Below are positions 45,564-53,956 of a DNA stretch of 64,000 nt, one piece after another. The stretch lies in assembly GCF_019075875.1 (NCBI RefSeq), contig NZ_JAHOOZ010000001.1:620001-684000 (forward strand), in the 5' to 3' direction. The notes beneath the pieces were generated by a model. That model worked only from the letters and a program-made list of their open reading frames with translations, had not been told where the DNA came from and did no database searches. Each line of letters begins with the position of its first letter. Within the stretch, counting starts at the first letter, position 1. This stretch comes from Novosphingobium sp. G106 (lineage in GTDB: Bacteria > Pseudomonadota > Alphaproteobacteria > Sphingomonadales > Sphingomonadaceae). Both the position numbers and the translations under genes were made by a program.

Positions 45564-46187
45564 TCAGAACATGCCCAACCCGCCGGTGGCGCGGGTTTCG
45601 GGGGTCGCCTTGACCGAGGGAGTCCAGCCGCCGGGGGAGTGCTCGTAGACGAGCTCGGTGGTGAGGGCCTCTTCGGAATAGTAGTAGAGCAGCACGATCA
45701 GCTCCTTGAGCTTGGCGTAGCCGGGCTCCGCCACCGAGGGACCAGCCATCATCGCGCGCATCCCCGTGAGCTTGTCCGTGCGCGGCACGGGCTTCAGCGC
45801 GGCTGTGTCATGCGCCGAGAGCAACTCCTTGCGCTGGTCCGGCGTCAGCTCGGCGAAACCCTTGGCCTGCTTTTCCCTGGCAAGGTCGTCGATCTTGGTG
45901 ATCGCACCCGCCAGTTGCACGCGGTGCTCGGGCGAGGCCCAGTTGACCAGCAGGGCGTCGAACTTCGCGGGCACGTGGGCGTCGACCGCGCCGGGCGTAT
46001 CGGTCTTGGGGATGATCGTATCGGCGATGGCGCTCAGCAGTGTGAAGCTCTTCTGGTCGAGGAACGGCTTCGGGCTCGCCGCAGCTTTCGCGAAGGCCTC
46101 GGTGCTGAAGCCGGCGGTTACGGTCACGCCCATCAGCAGCAGGGCGCTTTCGAGCAACGAGCGCCGGTCCATGTTTGGAATCGTCAT
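45564..46187 (-). CDS. Gluconate 2-dehydrogenase subunit 3 family protein
   Basis: A 207-residue protein with an N-terminal Tat-type signal (MDRRSLLESALLLMGVTVTA). The mature domain is the gluconate_2-dh3 family: LSAIADTIIPKTDTPGAVDA, VNWASPEHRVQLAGAI, GFAELTPDQRKELLSAHD and KLKELIVLLYYYSEEAL. The small subunit guides export of, and is bound to, a GMC flavoprotein; the GMC gene follows after 9 bp. The pair resembles the dehydrogenase of Caulobacter lactose oxidation and glucoside 3-dehydrogenases. First gene of the minus-strand unit that faces the palindrome at 46253. Confidence 0.92.
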   Translation of the reverse strand: MTIPNMDRRSLLESALLLMGVTVTAGFSTEAFAKAAASPKPFLDQKSFTLLSAIADTIIPKTDTPGAVDAHVPAKFDALLVNWASPEHRVQLAGAITKIDDLAREKQAKGFAELTPDQRKELLSAHDTAALKPVPRTDKLTGMRAMMAGPSVAEPGYAKLKELIVLLYYYSEEALTTELVYEHSPGGWTPSVKATPETRATGGLGMF

Positions 46188-46252
46188 ATCCGCCTTTCAC
46201 CCTCTCGTATGTTTGCGCTCCCATAAGCTTCTCTCCGGGGCGTCACAAGAGA

Positions 46253-46274
46253 AATCGAACGTAATCGTTCGATT
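46253..46274. promoter_or_regulatory. Palindromic operator, copy 1 (CGAACG-N4-CGTTCG)
   Basis: Perfect 9-bp arms AATCGAACG and CGTTCGATT separated by TAAT, in the 149-bp divergent region between the dehydrogenase operon (start 46187, leftward) and the TIM-barrel gene (start 46337, rightward). The same core occurs upstream of the cytochrome c operon at 53043-53058. Confidence 0.75.
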
Positions 46275-46336
46275 AAGCTTGATGGCCTTGGAGTGCCGGG
46301 ATATCTGGTCGGAAAGAACAGGTGAGGGGAGCTGTG

Positions 46337-47317
46337 ATGATCCAGCAAATCAACCGCCGTTCGCTGCTGGCGGGCGCTGTTGCGATGGGAGCTTTTGCCA
46401 TGATCGAGGGAACCGCAAAGGCGGCCGCGAAGAAGCTGTTCTTCCAGCGGATCGGGCTGCCGATAGGCCTGCAGGTCTATACCCTGGGAGATGAAGCGGG
46501 GCGCGATCTCGATGCGACCTTCGCGCAGATCGCGGCGATCGGCTATCGCGAGATCGAACTGCCGAGCCTTTACGACCGCAAGCCGGCCGAAGTGCACGCT
46601 GCGGCGCATAAGGCGGGGCTGACTATAACCAGCTTTCACATCCCGCCGGTCACCGGCGCAGGGGCAGGATTGAACATCGCCAGTCCGCCGGCCGAACTCG
46701 CCGAGGCGCTGGGCGCGCTCGGCGCCAGTCGCGGCGTGTTGCCGATTGCACCGTTTCCCGCGAATTTCCGTCCGCAGGCGGGTGAATCGATGCAAGCGAC
46801 GATCGGCCGCGCTTTCGCCGAGGCCGGCGCCGACCACTGGCACCGCGCCGCCGCCATGCTCAATGAGAAGGGTGCGGCGCTGAAGCCGCTGGGCATCGCG
46901 CTCGGCTATCACAACCACAATATCGAGTTCGCCCAAATCACTGACAAGAATCGTGGTGCGACGAACGGCTGGGAGATTCTGATTGAGGAGACCGATCCCG
47001 CGCTGATCCACTTCGAAGTGGACGTGGGCTGGATCGCCACTGCCGGGCTCGAGCCCGCGGAGTTCCTGCACCGGCACAAGGGCCGCGTGGCACAGCTTCA
47101 CGTCAAGGATGTTGCGGCCGGCAACACGACCAATTTCGCGCTGTCGATGAAGCCGGCCGAAGTCGGCTCGGGTACGCTCGACTGGGCGGCGATCCTGCCC
47201 GCGGCCTACGACGCCGGCGTGCGGCACTTCTATGTCGAGCAGGAGCCGCCCTTCGCGATCCCGCGCATCGAAGCGGCGCGCAAGTCTTATGGGTTCCTGT
47301 CGCAACTGCGTGCCTAG
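46337..47317 (+). CDS. Tat-exported sugar phosphate isomerase/epimerase-like TIM-barrel protein
   Basis: A 326-residue protein from the ATG at 46337 (GAGGGGAG upstream). A twin-arginine signal (NRRSLLAGAVAMGAFAMIEG) precedes a xylose-isomerase-like/AP-endonuclease-2 TIM barrel: GLQVYTLGDEAGRDLDATFA, IEIELPS-type REIELPSLYD, ALGYHNHNIEF, HFEVDVGWIATAG, VAQLHVKDVA and HFYVEQEPP. His and acidic residues on these strands form the usual metal site. Its periplasmic location and its position beside the dehydrogenase genes suggest it cleaves or isomerises an oxidised (3-keto) sugar; that is inference. Stop overlaps the convergent epimerase stop (CTAG). Confidence 0.88.
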   Translation: MIQQINRRSLLAGAVAMGAFAMIEGTAKAAAKKLFFQRIGLPIGLQVYTLGDEAGRDLDATFAQIAAIGYREIELPSLYDRKPAEVHAAAHKAGLTITSFHIPPVTGAGAGLNIASPPAELAEALGALGASRGVLPIAPFPANFRPQAGESMQATIGRAFAEAGADHWHRAAAMLNEKGAALKPLGIALGYHNHNIEFAQITDKNRGATNGWEILIEETDPALIHFEVDVGWIATAGLEPAEFLHRHKGRVAQLHVKDVAAGNTTNFALSMKPAEVGSGTLDWAAILPAAYDAGVRHFYVEQEPPFAIPRIEAARKSYGFLSQLRA

Positions 47318-48168
47318 GCCGCCAGATCCCAGGCCGACCGGATAAGGTCGAAGCCCTCGGTATAGACCTCTTCCTCGCTGGCGAAGAAATCGCGCCAGAC
47401 GCGCGTCGCGGCGGCGAGATCGGGCACGCCGCGACCGAAGGCCTCGATCGTCAGCCAGCCGTCGTAGCCGAGCGTTTTGAGTTCCCCGATCGTCTTGCGG
47501 ATCGGCGCATGGCCGCGCCCAGGCGTGCCGCGGTCGTTCTCCGAAATGTGCACGTGGCTAAGATGGCCCGAGGCGTGCAGCGCCCGGAGCGCGGCGAGCG
47601 GGTCCTTCTCCTCGATATTGGCGTGGAAGGTGTCGTAGAGAATGCCTATGCCCCCCACCCGCTCGGCATAGGCGATCGCCTGCTCGCAGGTGTTGAGCAG
47701 GTGCGCCTCGAAGCGATTGAGCGGTTCCAGCCCGGGCGTCAGGCCGGCATCGCGCATCGCCGGCAGGATCTGGCGGTGCACCTCGGCGCAGCGGTCGAGT
47801 TCGGCCGCGCTCGGCTTTTCGCCGGTGAAGACGCCCAGTGGCTGGAACCAGGGGCCCGCCACGACCTGCCCGCCGAGCGCCGCAGAGCAGTCGATCACGC
47901 GGCGCAGGTGGTCGACCGCGCTTTGCCGCGCCGCCGCATTGGGCGAGATCGGGCTGTGCGCCTCGTCGGGGATGATTGCGACGACCGTGCGTTCGAGGCC
48001 GAGGTCGTCGAGCACACCAGCGAGGGTGGCGTAATGCGCGGTGTCGGACACGTCGAAAACGGGCACCTCGACCCCGTCGAAACCCGTGTCCTTCAAGGCC
48101 TGCAGCACGCCGTAGTGGGCTTCGGTGACGTGCCCGGTCCAGAGCAGCAGGTTCATCCCGATCTTCAT
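47314..48168 (-). CDS. Ketose 3-epimerase/hydroxypyruvate isomerase-like TIM-barrel protein
   Basis: A 284-residue TIM-barrel protein without a signal peptide. Metal-ligand motifs match the D-psicose/tagatose 3-epimerase group: LEPLNRFEAHLLNT (Glu), YDTFHANIEEKDP (Asp/His), VHISENDRGTPGRGH (His/Arg) and LTIEAFGRG (Glu). It interconverts ketoses at C3 or a related carbon in the cytoplasm. Last gene of the six-gene minus-strand operon; its ATG overlaps the MFS stop (ATGA at 48165-48168). Confidence 0.88.
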   Translation of the reverse strand: MKIGMNLLLWTGHVTEAHYGVLQALKDTGFDGVEVPVFDVSDTAHYATLAGVLDDLGLERTVVAIIPDEAHSPISPNAAARQSAVDHLRRVIDCSAALGGQVVAGPWFQPLGVFTGEKPSAAELDRCAEVHRQILPAMRDAGLTPGLEPLNRFEAHLLNTCEQAIAYAERVGGIGILYDTFHANIEEKDPLAALRALHASGHLSHVHISENDRGTPGRGHAPIRKTIGELKTLGYDGWLTIEAFGRGVPDLAAATRVWRDFFASEEEVYTEGFDLIRSAWDLAA

Positions 48169-49490
48169 GACGCGGCCTCCAGCGGAACATTGCGTGCGCT
48201 ATTCGCGCGGCTGCGGCGCTCGGCCAGCCAGACCGCGCCGAAGATGAAGAACAGCGCGATCGGCACGAGCGCGATCACCTGGAACGACTGCTCGGCGGCA
48301 TAGGCAAGCGCCTGGCTCAGTTGCGGTCCGGGCTGGAGGGCGGCGAAGGCGGTCTCGCCGCCAGCCTTCTCCAGCTTGGCGCGGTCGTAGATCTTGCCGA
48401 TCTCGGGCAGCACCAGATAGATCGCCATGGCGCCGGCGAAGCCGACGATGCCGATCGACCACGGCCCGCCGCGCGGAAAGCGCCGTGCCGAGGCCGCGAG
48501 CATCGTCGGCCACATGAAGCAGACGCCGAAGGCCCAGAGCGTCGCCGCCAAGATCGCGGTCAGTGGCGAGGAGGCGATCGACAGGCCGTAAAGCCCCAGC
48601 GCCGCCGGGATCGTGCAGGCGCAGAGCAGGCCCATGTCGGAAAAGCGATGTTCGAGCGCGCCGGCGAAGTGGCGCATGACGAACATGATCGCCGAGACGT
48701 AGACCAGCACGAGGATACCCGGCATGCCGACGGTCTGGGTCAAGGCGATGTCCACCCACGAGCCGGGCGCCAGCTCGGCCGAGGCGGTTAGGAACATGAT
48801 CGCGGGGAAGATCCAGAACGTGGGCCGCTTGAACGGTTCGGCGATCATCTGTTTGAACGGCACGCCCATCGTTGTGCTTTCGGTCTTGGGGAATTCCTGA
48901 GTCAGCGCCCAGGCGCCGAACACTGCGCCCGGCACCATGATCAGGCCTATCAGCGCCTGCCAGCTCAGCCCGAGCTGCTGAAAGAACAGCAGGCTGGCGA
49001 GCCCGCCGGTGACGATCCCTGCCGGCCACCAGGCGTGAAGGATGTTGAGCTCCTTGGTCTTCTCCTCGGGGTAGAGCGCCGTGGTGACCGGATTGATCGA
49101 GGCCTCAGTCGCGCCCCAGCCGAAGCCGCAGACGACCATGCCGACCGTCAGCAGCCGATAGACCGCATCGATCCCGCCCATGGAGGGCGAGGCGATGATC
49201 AGGATTGGCCCGAGGATGAAGCAGAGCGAGGCAAACAGGATCACGCGCTTGGCGCCGATCACGTCGAGCAGCGGGCTGATCACCAGCAGGCTGAGCGCGA
49301 AGCCGAGGAACGAATTGCCCAGCGCCGCGGCGATCATCTCGCCCGAGTGCATGGGCACGGTCGGGTCGAACAGCGCCGCCTTGATCGCGCCCGAAGCGCC
49401 CGTGCGGATCGAGAACGAGAGAGCCGCGGTGAACAGCGCGAGTACGCAGATCACGAAAAGCGATCGGCGGTTGTAGGTTTTCCCTTCCAT
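48165..49490 (-). CDS. MFS sugar transporter
   Basis: A 441-residue major facilitator with about 12 transmembrane helices: LFVICVLALFTAALSFSIRT first, and GAKRVILFASLCFILGPILI in the conserved loop 2-3 region. The overall look is of the FHS/sugar-cation symporter group. It imports a sugar or sugar derivative across the inner membrane. In an operon of TIM-barrel and Gfo/Idh proteins the cargo is probably an oxidised (keto) sugar or glycoside; this is context inference. GGGGAGGGAA precedes the ATG. Confidence 0.9.
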   Translation of the reverse strand: MEGKTYNRRSLFVICVLALFTAALSFSIRTGASGAIKAALFDPTVPMHSGEMIAAALGNSFLGFALSLLVISPLLDVIGAKRVILFASLCFILGPILIIASPSMGGIDAVYRLLTVGMVVCGFGWGATEASINPVTTALYPEEKTKELNILHAWWPAGIVTGGLASLLFFQQLGLSWQALIGLIMVPGAVFGAWALTQEFPKTESTTMGVPFKQMIAEPFKRPTFWIFPAIMFLTASAELAPGSWVDIALTQTVGMPGILVLVYVSAIMFVMRHFAGALEHRFSDMGLLCACTIPAALGLYGLSIASSPLTAILAATLWAFGVCFMWPTMLAASARRFPRGGPWSIGIVGFAGAMAIYLVLPEIGKIYDRAKLEKAGGETAFAALQPGPQLSQALAYAAEQSFQVIALVPIALFFIFGAVWLAERRSRANSARNVPLEAAS

Positions 49491-49512
49491 TTCCCTCCCC
49501 TTCGATCCCGGT

Positions 49513-50559
49513 TCAGTCGATGCCCAGAACCTTGTGAATCAGTGCCTTGTCCGCGCCCGTTCCGGCGAAGTCGTCAAAGGCCTTGTCGGCCTTGCGGATC
49601 ATGTGGCGGGCAATGAACGGCGCACCCTCGGCGGCGCCCTGCTCGGGGTGCTTGAGCGCACACTCCCATTCGAGCACGGCCCAGCCGGGGTAGCCGTACT
49701 GCGTCAACTTGGAGAAGATCGCGCCGAAATCGATCTGGCCGTCGCCCAGCGAGCGGAAGCGGCCCGGCCGATCGACCCAGCTCGAATAAGAGCCGTAGAC
49801 CCCGGCGCGTCCGTTGGGGCGGAACTCGGCGTCTTTGACGTGGAAGGCCTTGATCCGTTCGTGGTAGATGTCGATGAAGGCCAGGTAGTCGAGCTGCTGC
49901 AGCACGAAGTGCGACGGATCGTAGAGGATGTTCGCGCGCGGATGCTGGTCGACCGCGTCGAGGAAGCGCTCGAACGTCACGCCGTCGTGCAGGTCCTCGC
50001 CCGGGTGCAGCTCGTAGCAGGCGTCGACGCCGTTCTCGTCGAACCGGTCCAGGATCGGCTTCCAGCGGCGACCGAGTTCGGCGAAGCCTTCCTCGACCAG
50101 ACCGGCGGGGCGCTGCGGCCACGGGTAGACCATGTGCCACATCAGCGCCCCCGAGAAGGTGGCGTGGCTCGTGCAGCCGAAACGCCGGCTGGCTCTGGCG
50201 GCGAGGTTCAGCTGCTCGACCGCCCAGTCGGTCCGCGCGGCGACGTTGCCCTGAACCTGCGGCGGCGCGAAGCCGTCGAACAGTGTGTCGTAAGCCGGGT
50301 GGCTGGCGACAAGTTGGCCCTGGAGATGGGTCGACAGCTCGGTCACCTCGACGCCGTTCTGCGCGCAGATGCCCTTGATCTCATCGACGTAGTCCTGGCT
50401 CTCGGCCGCCTTCTCGAGGTCGAACAGGCGCCCATCCCAGGTGGGAATCTGCACGCCCTTGTAGCCGAGCGAACCGGCCCATTTTGTGATCGCGTCGAGC
50501 GAGTTGAACGGCGCCTCGTCACCGGCGAACTGGGCGAGGAAGATGGCGGGACCCTTCAT
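49513..50559 (-). CDS. Sugar phosphate isomerase/epimerase family protein
   Basis: A 348-residue TIM-barrel protein from the ATG at 50559 (AAGGGA 7 bp upstream). No signal peptide. It contains GYKGVQIPTWDGRLFDLEKA, VTELSTHLQGQLVASHPAYD, ACYELHPGEDLHDGVTFERF, NILYDPSHFVLQQLDY, AFHVKDAEF and WAVLEWECAL, the metal-site strands of the xylose-isomerase-like family. Members of this larger subgroup occur beside Gfo/Idh dehydrogenases in inositol-like and 3-keto-sugar pathways. It follows the Gfo/Idh gene by 13 bp, so one operon. Confidence 0.88.
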   Translation of the reverse strand: MKGPAIFLAQFAGDEAPFNSLDAITKWAGSLGYKGVQIPTWDGRLFDLEKAAESQDYVDEIKGICAQNGVEVTELSTHLQGQLVASHPAYDTLFDGFAPPQVQGNVAARTDWAVEQLNLAARASRRFGCTSHATFSGALMWHMVYPWPQRPAGLVEEGFAELGRRWKPILDRFDENGVDACYELHPGEDLHDGVTFERFLDAVDQHPRANILYDPSHFVLQQLDYLAFIDIYHERIKAFHVKDAEFRPNGRAGVYGSYSSWVDRPGRFRSLGDGQIDFGAIFSKLTQYGYPGWAVLEWECALKHPEQGAAEGAPFIARHMIRKADKAFDDFAGTGADKALIHKVLGID

Positions 50560-50572
50560 CGTTGCATCCCTT

Positions 50573-51712
50573 TCAGAGGTCGATCCAGGCAGCACCGTCG
50601 CGGCTGGACTGGAGCGCGGCGCGCAGGAAGTTCATGCCGGCCAGGGCATCTGCCATCGTGGCGTAGCCGGGCTCGCCCGCTGGCGCCGGAGCACCGCGGA
50701 GTTGCTCGCCAAAGGCGCGGTAGATGTTGGCGAAGGCCTCAAGGTAGCCTTCGGGATGACCGCCCGGCGTGCGCTGGATCGCGACGATGTCGCCGGGTAG
50801 ATAGGCGCGGTTGGCACCGGCGTGATAGACCTCGTCGGGACGGTCTCGGCGCTTGATCGTCAGGGTGTTGGGCTGTTCCTGGCGCCAGTGCAGCCCGGCC
50901 TCTTCGCAATAGACCGCGATGGCGAGATCGTTCATGTCGCCGACGCAGACCTGGCTCGCTGTCAGCGTGCCCTTGCCGCCGCCCGCCAGGCGGAACAGCG
51001 CGGCCCCGTCGTCATCGATGCGGCGCCCGGGCAGCATGTTGAGCTCGGCGCAAAGCGCGGCAATGCGCTCGCCGGTGATGAATTCGACGAGGTTCGCAGC
51101 ATGGGTGCCGATGTCGCCGAAAGCCCCGGCATCGCCCGACCGCGCTGGATCGACGCGCCATTCGGCCTGCTTGTTGTCTTCGAGATCGGTGGCGCGCGAG
51201 AGCCAGTCCTGCGTATATTGGACCATGACGCGCCGCACCCCGCCGAACTCGCGGCCAGCCACCAGCTTGCGCGCGAGCTTGACCAGCGGATAGCCGGTGT
51301 AGGTGTGGGTGACGGCGATCTTCCGGCCGGTACGCGCGGCGGCGTCGGCGATGGCCCTGGCCTGGTCCAGCGAGTCCGCCAGCGGCTTGTCGATGATCAC
51401 GTCGAAGCCCGCTTCCATCGCTGCGATCGCGGGCGGCGCGTGCATGTGGTTGGGAGTGACGATCGAGACCGCCTCGATCCGCTGCTCGGCGGGGAGGGCG
51501 CTCTCGCGCTCCAGCATCTCGGCCCAGGAGCCGTAGGTGCGATCTTCGGGCAGGCCGATCTCCGCGCCCGAGGCCCTTGCCTTCTCAGGGGTCGACGATA
51601 GCGCGCCCGCCACGAGTTGCCAGTTGCCCGCGATCGCCGCTGCGGTGCGATGGACGCCGCCTATGAAGGCGCCCCGGCCGCCGCCGATCATGCCATAGCG
51701 AATGGGTTTCAT
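50573..51712 (-). CDS. Gfo/Idh/MocA-family NAD(P)-dependent oxidoreductase
   Basis: A 379-residue protein from the ATG at 51712; the upstream extension overlaps the ThuA gene in another frame and is rejected. Residues 1-130 are the Rossmann domain: RYGMIGGGRGAFIGGVH, VSIVTPNHMHAPPAIAAMEA and the active-site DKPLADSLDQA (Lys). The C-terminal alpha/beta domain has DIGTHAANLVEF with the likely catalytic Asp/His. It could reduce 3-keto-sugars to the parent sugar or the reverse. ThuB, the partner of ThuA in rhizobial disaccharide use, belongs to the same superfamily. Start overlaps the ThuA stop. Confidence 0.92.
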   Translation of the reverse strand: MKPIRYGMIGGGRGAFIGGVHRTAAAIAGNWQLVAGALSSTPEKARASGAEIGLPEDRTYGSWAEMLERESALPAEQRIEAVSIVTPNHMHAPPAIAAMEAGFDVIIDKPLADSLDQARAIADAAARTGRKIAVTHTYTGYPLVKLARKLVAGREFGGVRRVMVQYTQDWLSRATDLEDNKQAEWRVDPARSGDAGAFGDIGTHAANLVEFITGERIAALCAELNMLPGRRIDDDGAALFRLAGGGKGTLTASQVCVGDMNDLAIAVYCEEAGLHWRQEQPNTLTIKRRDRPDEVYHAGANRAYLPGDIVAIQRTPGGHPEGYLEAFANIYRAFGEQLRGAPAPAGEPGYATMADALAGMNFLRAALQSSRDGAAWIDL

Positions 51713-52608
51713 CGTGGCTGCTCCTGTCCGGTGACAGGCGCGGCGCAGTCCTTGCCGTGCAGCGCCCAGTCGATCGCGCCCCGCAGCATCGCGCGGTATT
51801 CGGGCTCGGCGTAGGCCGCGGCCTGGTGTCCCATCGCCGAGTAGAGCACGCGGCCCTTGCCCACGCAGTGCCACCAGGCGATCGGGTGGTCGGCGCCCAT
51901 CGTCAGGTCCTTGCCCATCATCTTGTGGTTGGCGAAAGTCCGCTCATCGAGCGTCAGCAGGACGTGATAGCCGGGGCGTCGCGGCGCCTTGTCGAACGAA
52001 TACCATTCGTCGACGCGCTGCCAGCTCTCGGGCAGGCCCTGCATGGCCGGATGCGCCTTATCCTCGACACGGACCGTCGCCTGCTGGAACTGCGGACCCA
52101 ACGGGTGACCCTTGAACTGCGCGCCTATCAGATCGTCGACGTACCAGCGCCAGTCGTAGGAGAAGTCCCCGCCCGCGCCATGAATGCCGACGAAGCCGCC
52201 GCCGTTCTCGATGTAGCTCTTCAGCGCTTGGCGCTGATGCGGTGTGAAGACGTCGCCGCTGACGTTGTTGAACACCACGGCGTCGAAGCGCGAGAGGATT
52301 GCGGGATCGAAAGCCGCGCCATTTTCGGTCTGGAAATAGCCCCAGCCGTTGTCCTTGGCCATCTGTGCGAACAGCCCATTGGCCGCGGGGATCGCTTCCT
52401 CATGGCGGAAGCCGTTGGTCTTGGAGAAGACCAGGATCGCCGGCCGCTTGATGTCCGCAGGCAGGGCAGGGGGCGTCGTCTCGTAGACGTGGAGGCCGCC
52501 CAGCATCGTGCGCCGGATCGTGTCCCAGTTCCGCGCGAGCTGGATGCCGAACAGGACCAGCAGGGCCAGCAGCGCCCAGAGGATCCACTTGATGATCTTT
52601 CGTGCCAC
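51709..52608 (-). CDS. ThuA domain-containing protein, membrane-anchored
   Basis: A 299-residue protein. An N-terminal transmembrane helix (IIKWILWALLALLVLFGIQL) anchors a ThuA-type glutamine-amidotransferase-like fold: AILVFSKTNGFRHEEAIPAA, DAVVFNNVSGDVFTPHQRQA, GGFVGIHGAGGDFSYDWRWY, HPLGPQFQQATV, VLLTLDERTF, PIAWWHCVGKGRVLYSAMGH. The family is linked to use of trehalose and related disaccharides through 3-keto intermediates. The anchor implies the domain faces the periplasm. ATGA overlap with the Gfo/Idh gene indicates coupling. Confidence 0.9.
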   Translation of the reverse strand: MARKIIKWILWALLALLVLFGIQLARNWDTIRRTMLGGLHVYETTPPALPADIKRPAILVFSKTNGFRHEEAIPAANGLFAQMAKDNGWGYFQTENGAAFDPAILSRFDAVVFNNVSGDVFTPHQRQALKSYIENGGGFVGIHGAGGDFSYDWRWYVDDLIGAQFKGHPLGPQFQQATVRVEDKAHPAMQGLPESWQRVDEWYSFDKAPRRPGYHVLLTLDERTFANHKMMGKDLTMGADHPIAWWHCVGKGRVLYSAMGHQAAAYAEPEYRAMLRGAIDWALHGKDCAAPVTGQEQPR

Positions 52609-52627
52609 GGAGCTCTCCCTCGGCCCG

Positions 52628-53002
52628 TCAGCGCCGGCTGGCGAGATAGTCGAGCACTGCAGCCCGCTGCGCCGGGTCGGTCACGCTGATGACCATCTTC
52701 GTGCCCGGCACCATTCGTGCCGGCGCCGTCATGAAGCGGTCGAGATTGGCGCGGTTCCAGGTCAGGCCAGATGCCTTGAGCGCGGTGGAGTAGTTGAACG
52801 CCGTCGACGCCGCCTTGCGTCCGACCACGCCGGTCAGGTTTGGGGCGAGCGTCGACGGACGATCGGGCGCGCCGTGGCACGAGGCACAGCGCTGGCGATA
52901 GAGAACGGCGCCGTCGGGCTTGTCCGCCGCGAACGATGGCGCCGCGACAAGCGTCAGCACGGCAATCGGCAAAAGACGATGGAGTTTCACAGGCATCCTC
53001 AA
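52628..53002 (-). CDS. Class I c-type cytochrome
   Basis: A 124-residue periplasmic cytochrome: signal peptide (LHRLLPIAVLTLVAAPSFAA), haem site CASCH with proximal His, APNLTGVVGRKAAS, and distal Met probably in MVPGTKM. The fold resembles cytochrome c2/c550. First gene of the minus-strand operon directly after the second palindrome. It probably accepts electrons from the GMC/subunit-3 dehydrogenase of the neighbouring unit, because such flavoproteins need a cytochrome partner and that operon lacks one. Confidence 0.92.
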   Translation of the reverse strand: MRMPVKLHRLLPIAVLTLVAAPSFAADKPDGAVLYRQRCASCHGAPDRPSTLAPNLTGVVGRKAASTAFNYSTALKASGLTWNRANLDRFMTAPARMVPGTKMVISVTDPAQRAAVLDYLASRR

Positions 53003-53040
53003 AGCGATTCGCAGCGATCCGCTTGACTTGCGGTGCTTTT

Positions 53041-53072
53041 ATCGAACGATCGCGTTCGTTTTACTCGAACGA
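53041..53072. promoter_or_regulatory. Palindromic operator, copy 2 (CGAACG-N4-CGTTCG) plus a third half-site
   Basis: ATCGAACG (53041-53048), ATCG spacer, CGTTCGTT (53053-53060), then TCGAACGA at 53065-53072. It has the same core and 4-bp spacing as the site at 46253-46274. It sits 39 bp upstream of the cytochrome c start, in the promoter region of the six-gene operon. Confidence 0.75.
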
Positions 53073-53111
53073 CTTTGAAGTGCAAGAGCGGTCAGACCAA
53101 TTTTGCGGCGC

Positions 53112-53885
53112 CTAGACCGCGATGATCAGCTCTACGCCCGTCTTTCGCACCATGTCGGCCATGTCCGGCGAAATACCGCTGTCGGTTACCAGTACGTCGA
53201 CCTCGCCGAGCTCACAGACGATCGCGCCTGACGTCGAGCGAAACTTCGAACTGTCGACCAGCAGGATCAGTTGCTCGGCACGATCGATCAGGCGGCGCTC
53301 GGCGGCGACGAGGATAACGTCCTGCTGCATCACGCCCTGCGCCGCGACAGCGGCGGCGCCCATGAACAGCTTGGGCGCATGGAAGCGCGGCATGGATTCC
53401 TCGCCGTGCGGGGCGAGGATGATGTTCTGCTCGCGGAAGATCACGCCCGAAGGCACCAGCAGCCGCGTGCCAAGCTGGGGCAGCAGCGCCTCGATGATGT
53501 GCAGCGAATTGGTCAGGACCTGGAGGTCGAGTCCGTCGAGATGCGGGCACATCTGCAGCGTCGTCGTGCCGCCGTCGATCATCACCGCTTCGCCGGGCGT
53601 GCACAACGCAGCGGCGGCGCGACCGATCGCCTGCTTGCGCGCGAGGTTCTGCGTGATCGACTGCTCGAACGGCGTGCCGACGAGGCGGCCGGCCTTGCTG
53701 TCGGCTGCAGGCTTGGCACCGCCGTGGACGCGGACGATGGCGCCCGCTTTCTCCAGTCGCGTCAGGTCGCGGCGGATCGTTGCAGGTGAGGCCTCGAGGC
53801 GCGCTTCGAGGTCGCGATAGGTGATGAAGCCGCTCGCTTCGATGGCATCGAGGATCAGTCGTTCGCGTTGTTCTGCGTGCATCAT
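53112..53885 (-). CDS. DeoR/GlpR-family transcriptional regulator
   Basis: A 257-residue regulator from the ATG at 53885 (GGGGAT upstream). N-terminal DeoR HTH: RLILDAIEASGFITYRDLEA then RLEASPATIRRDLTRLEKAG, followed by IVRVHGGAK, the family bridge. The C-terminal DeoR effector domain has IDGGTTTLQMCPHL, VLTNSLHIIEALL and LVDSSKF, a sugar-phosphate-binding, isomerase-like fold. It lies between the rhamnose kinase gene and the cytochrome operon on the same strand. Control of the rhamnose genes is the most likely role, since kinase products are typical DeoR ligands. Confidence 0.92.
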   Translation of the reverse strand: MMHAEQRERLILDAIEASGFITYRDLEARLEASPATIRRDLTRLEKAGAIVRVHGGAKPAADSKAGRLVGTPFEQSITQNLARKQAIGRAAAALCTPGEAVMIDGGTTTLQMCPHLDGLDLQVLTNSLHIIEALLPQLGTRLLVPSGVIFREQNIILAPHGEESMPRFHAPKLFMGAAAVAAQGVMQQDVILVAAERRLIDRAEQLILLVDSSKFRSTSGAIVCELGEVDVLVTDSGISPDMADMVRKTGVELIIAV

Positions 53886-53956
53886 GCGATCCCCGGGCGA
53901 GCGATTGCCATCCACTTTCGCCTATGGCCGGGAAGTGTGGAGAAATCCATTCCGTG

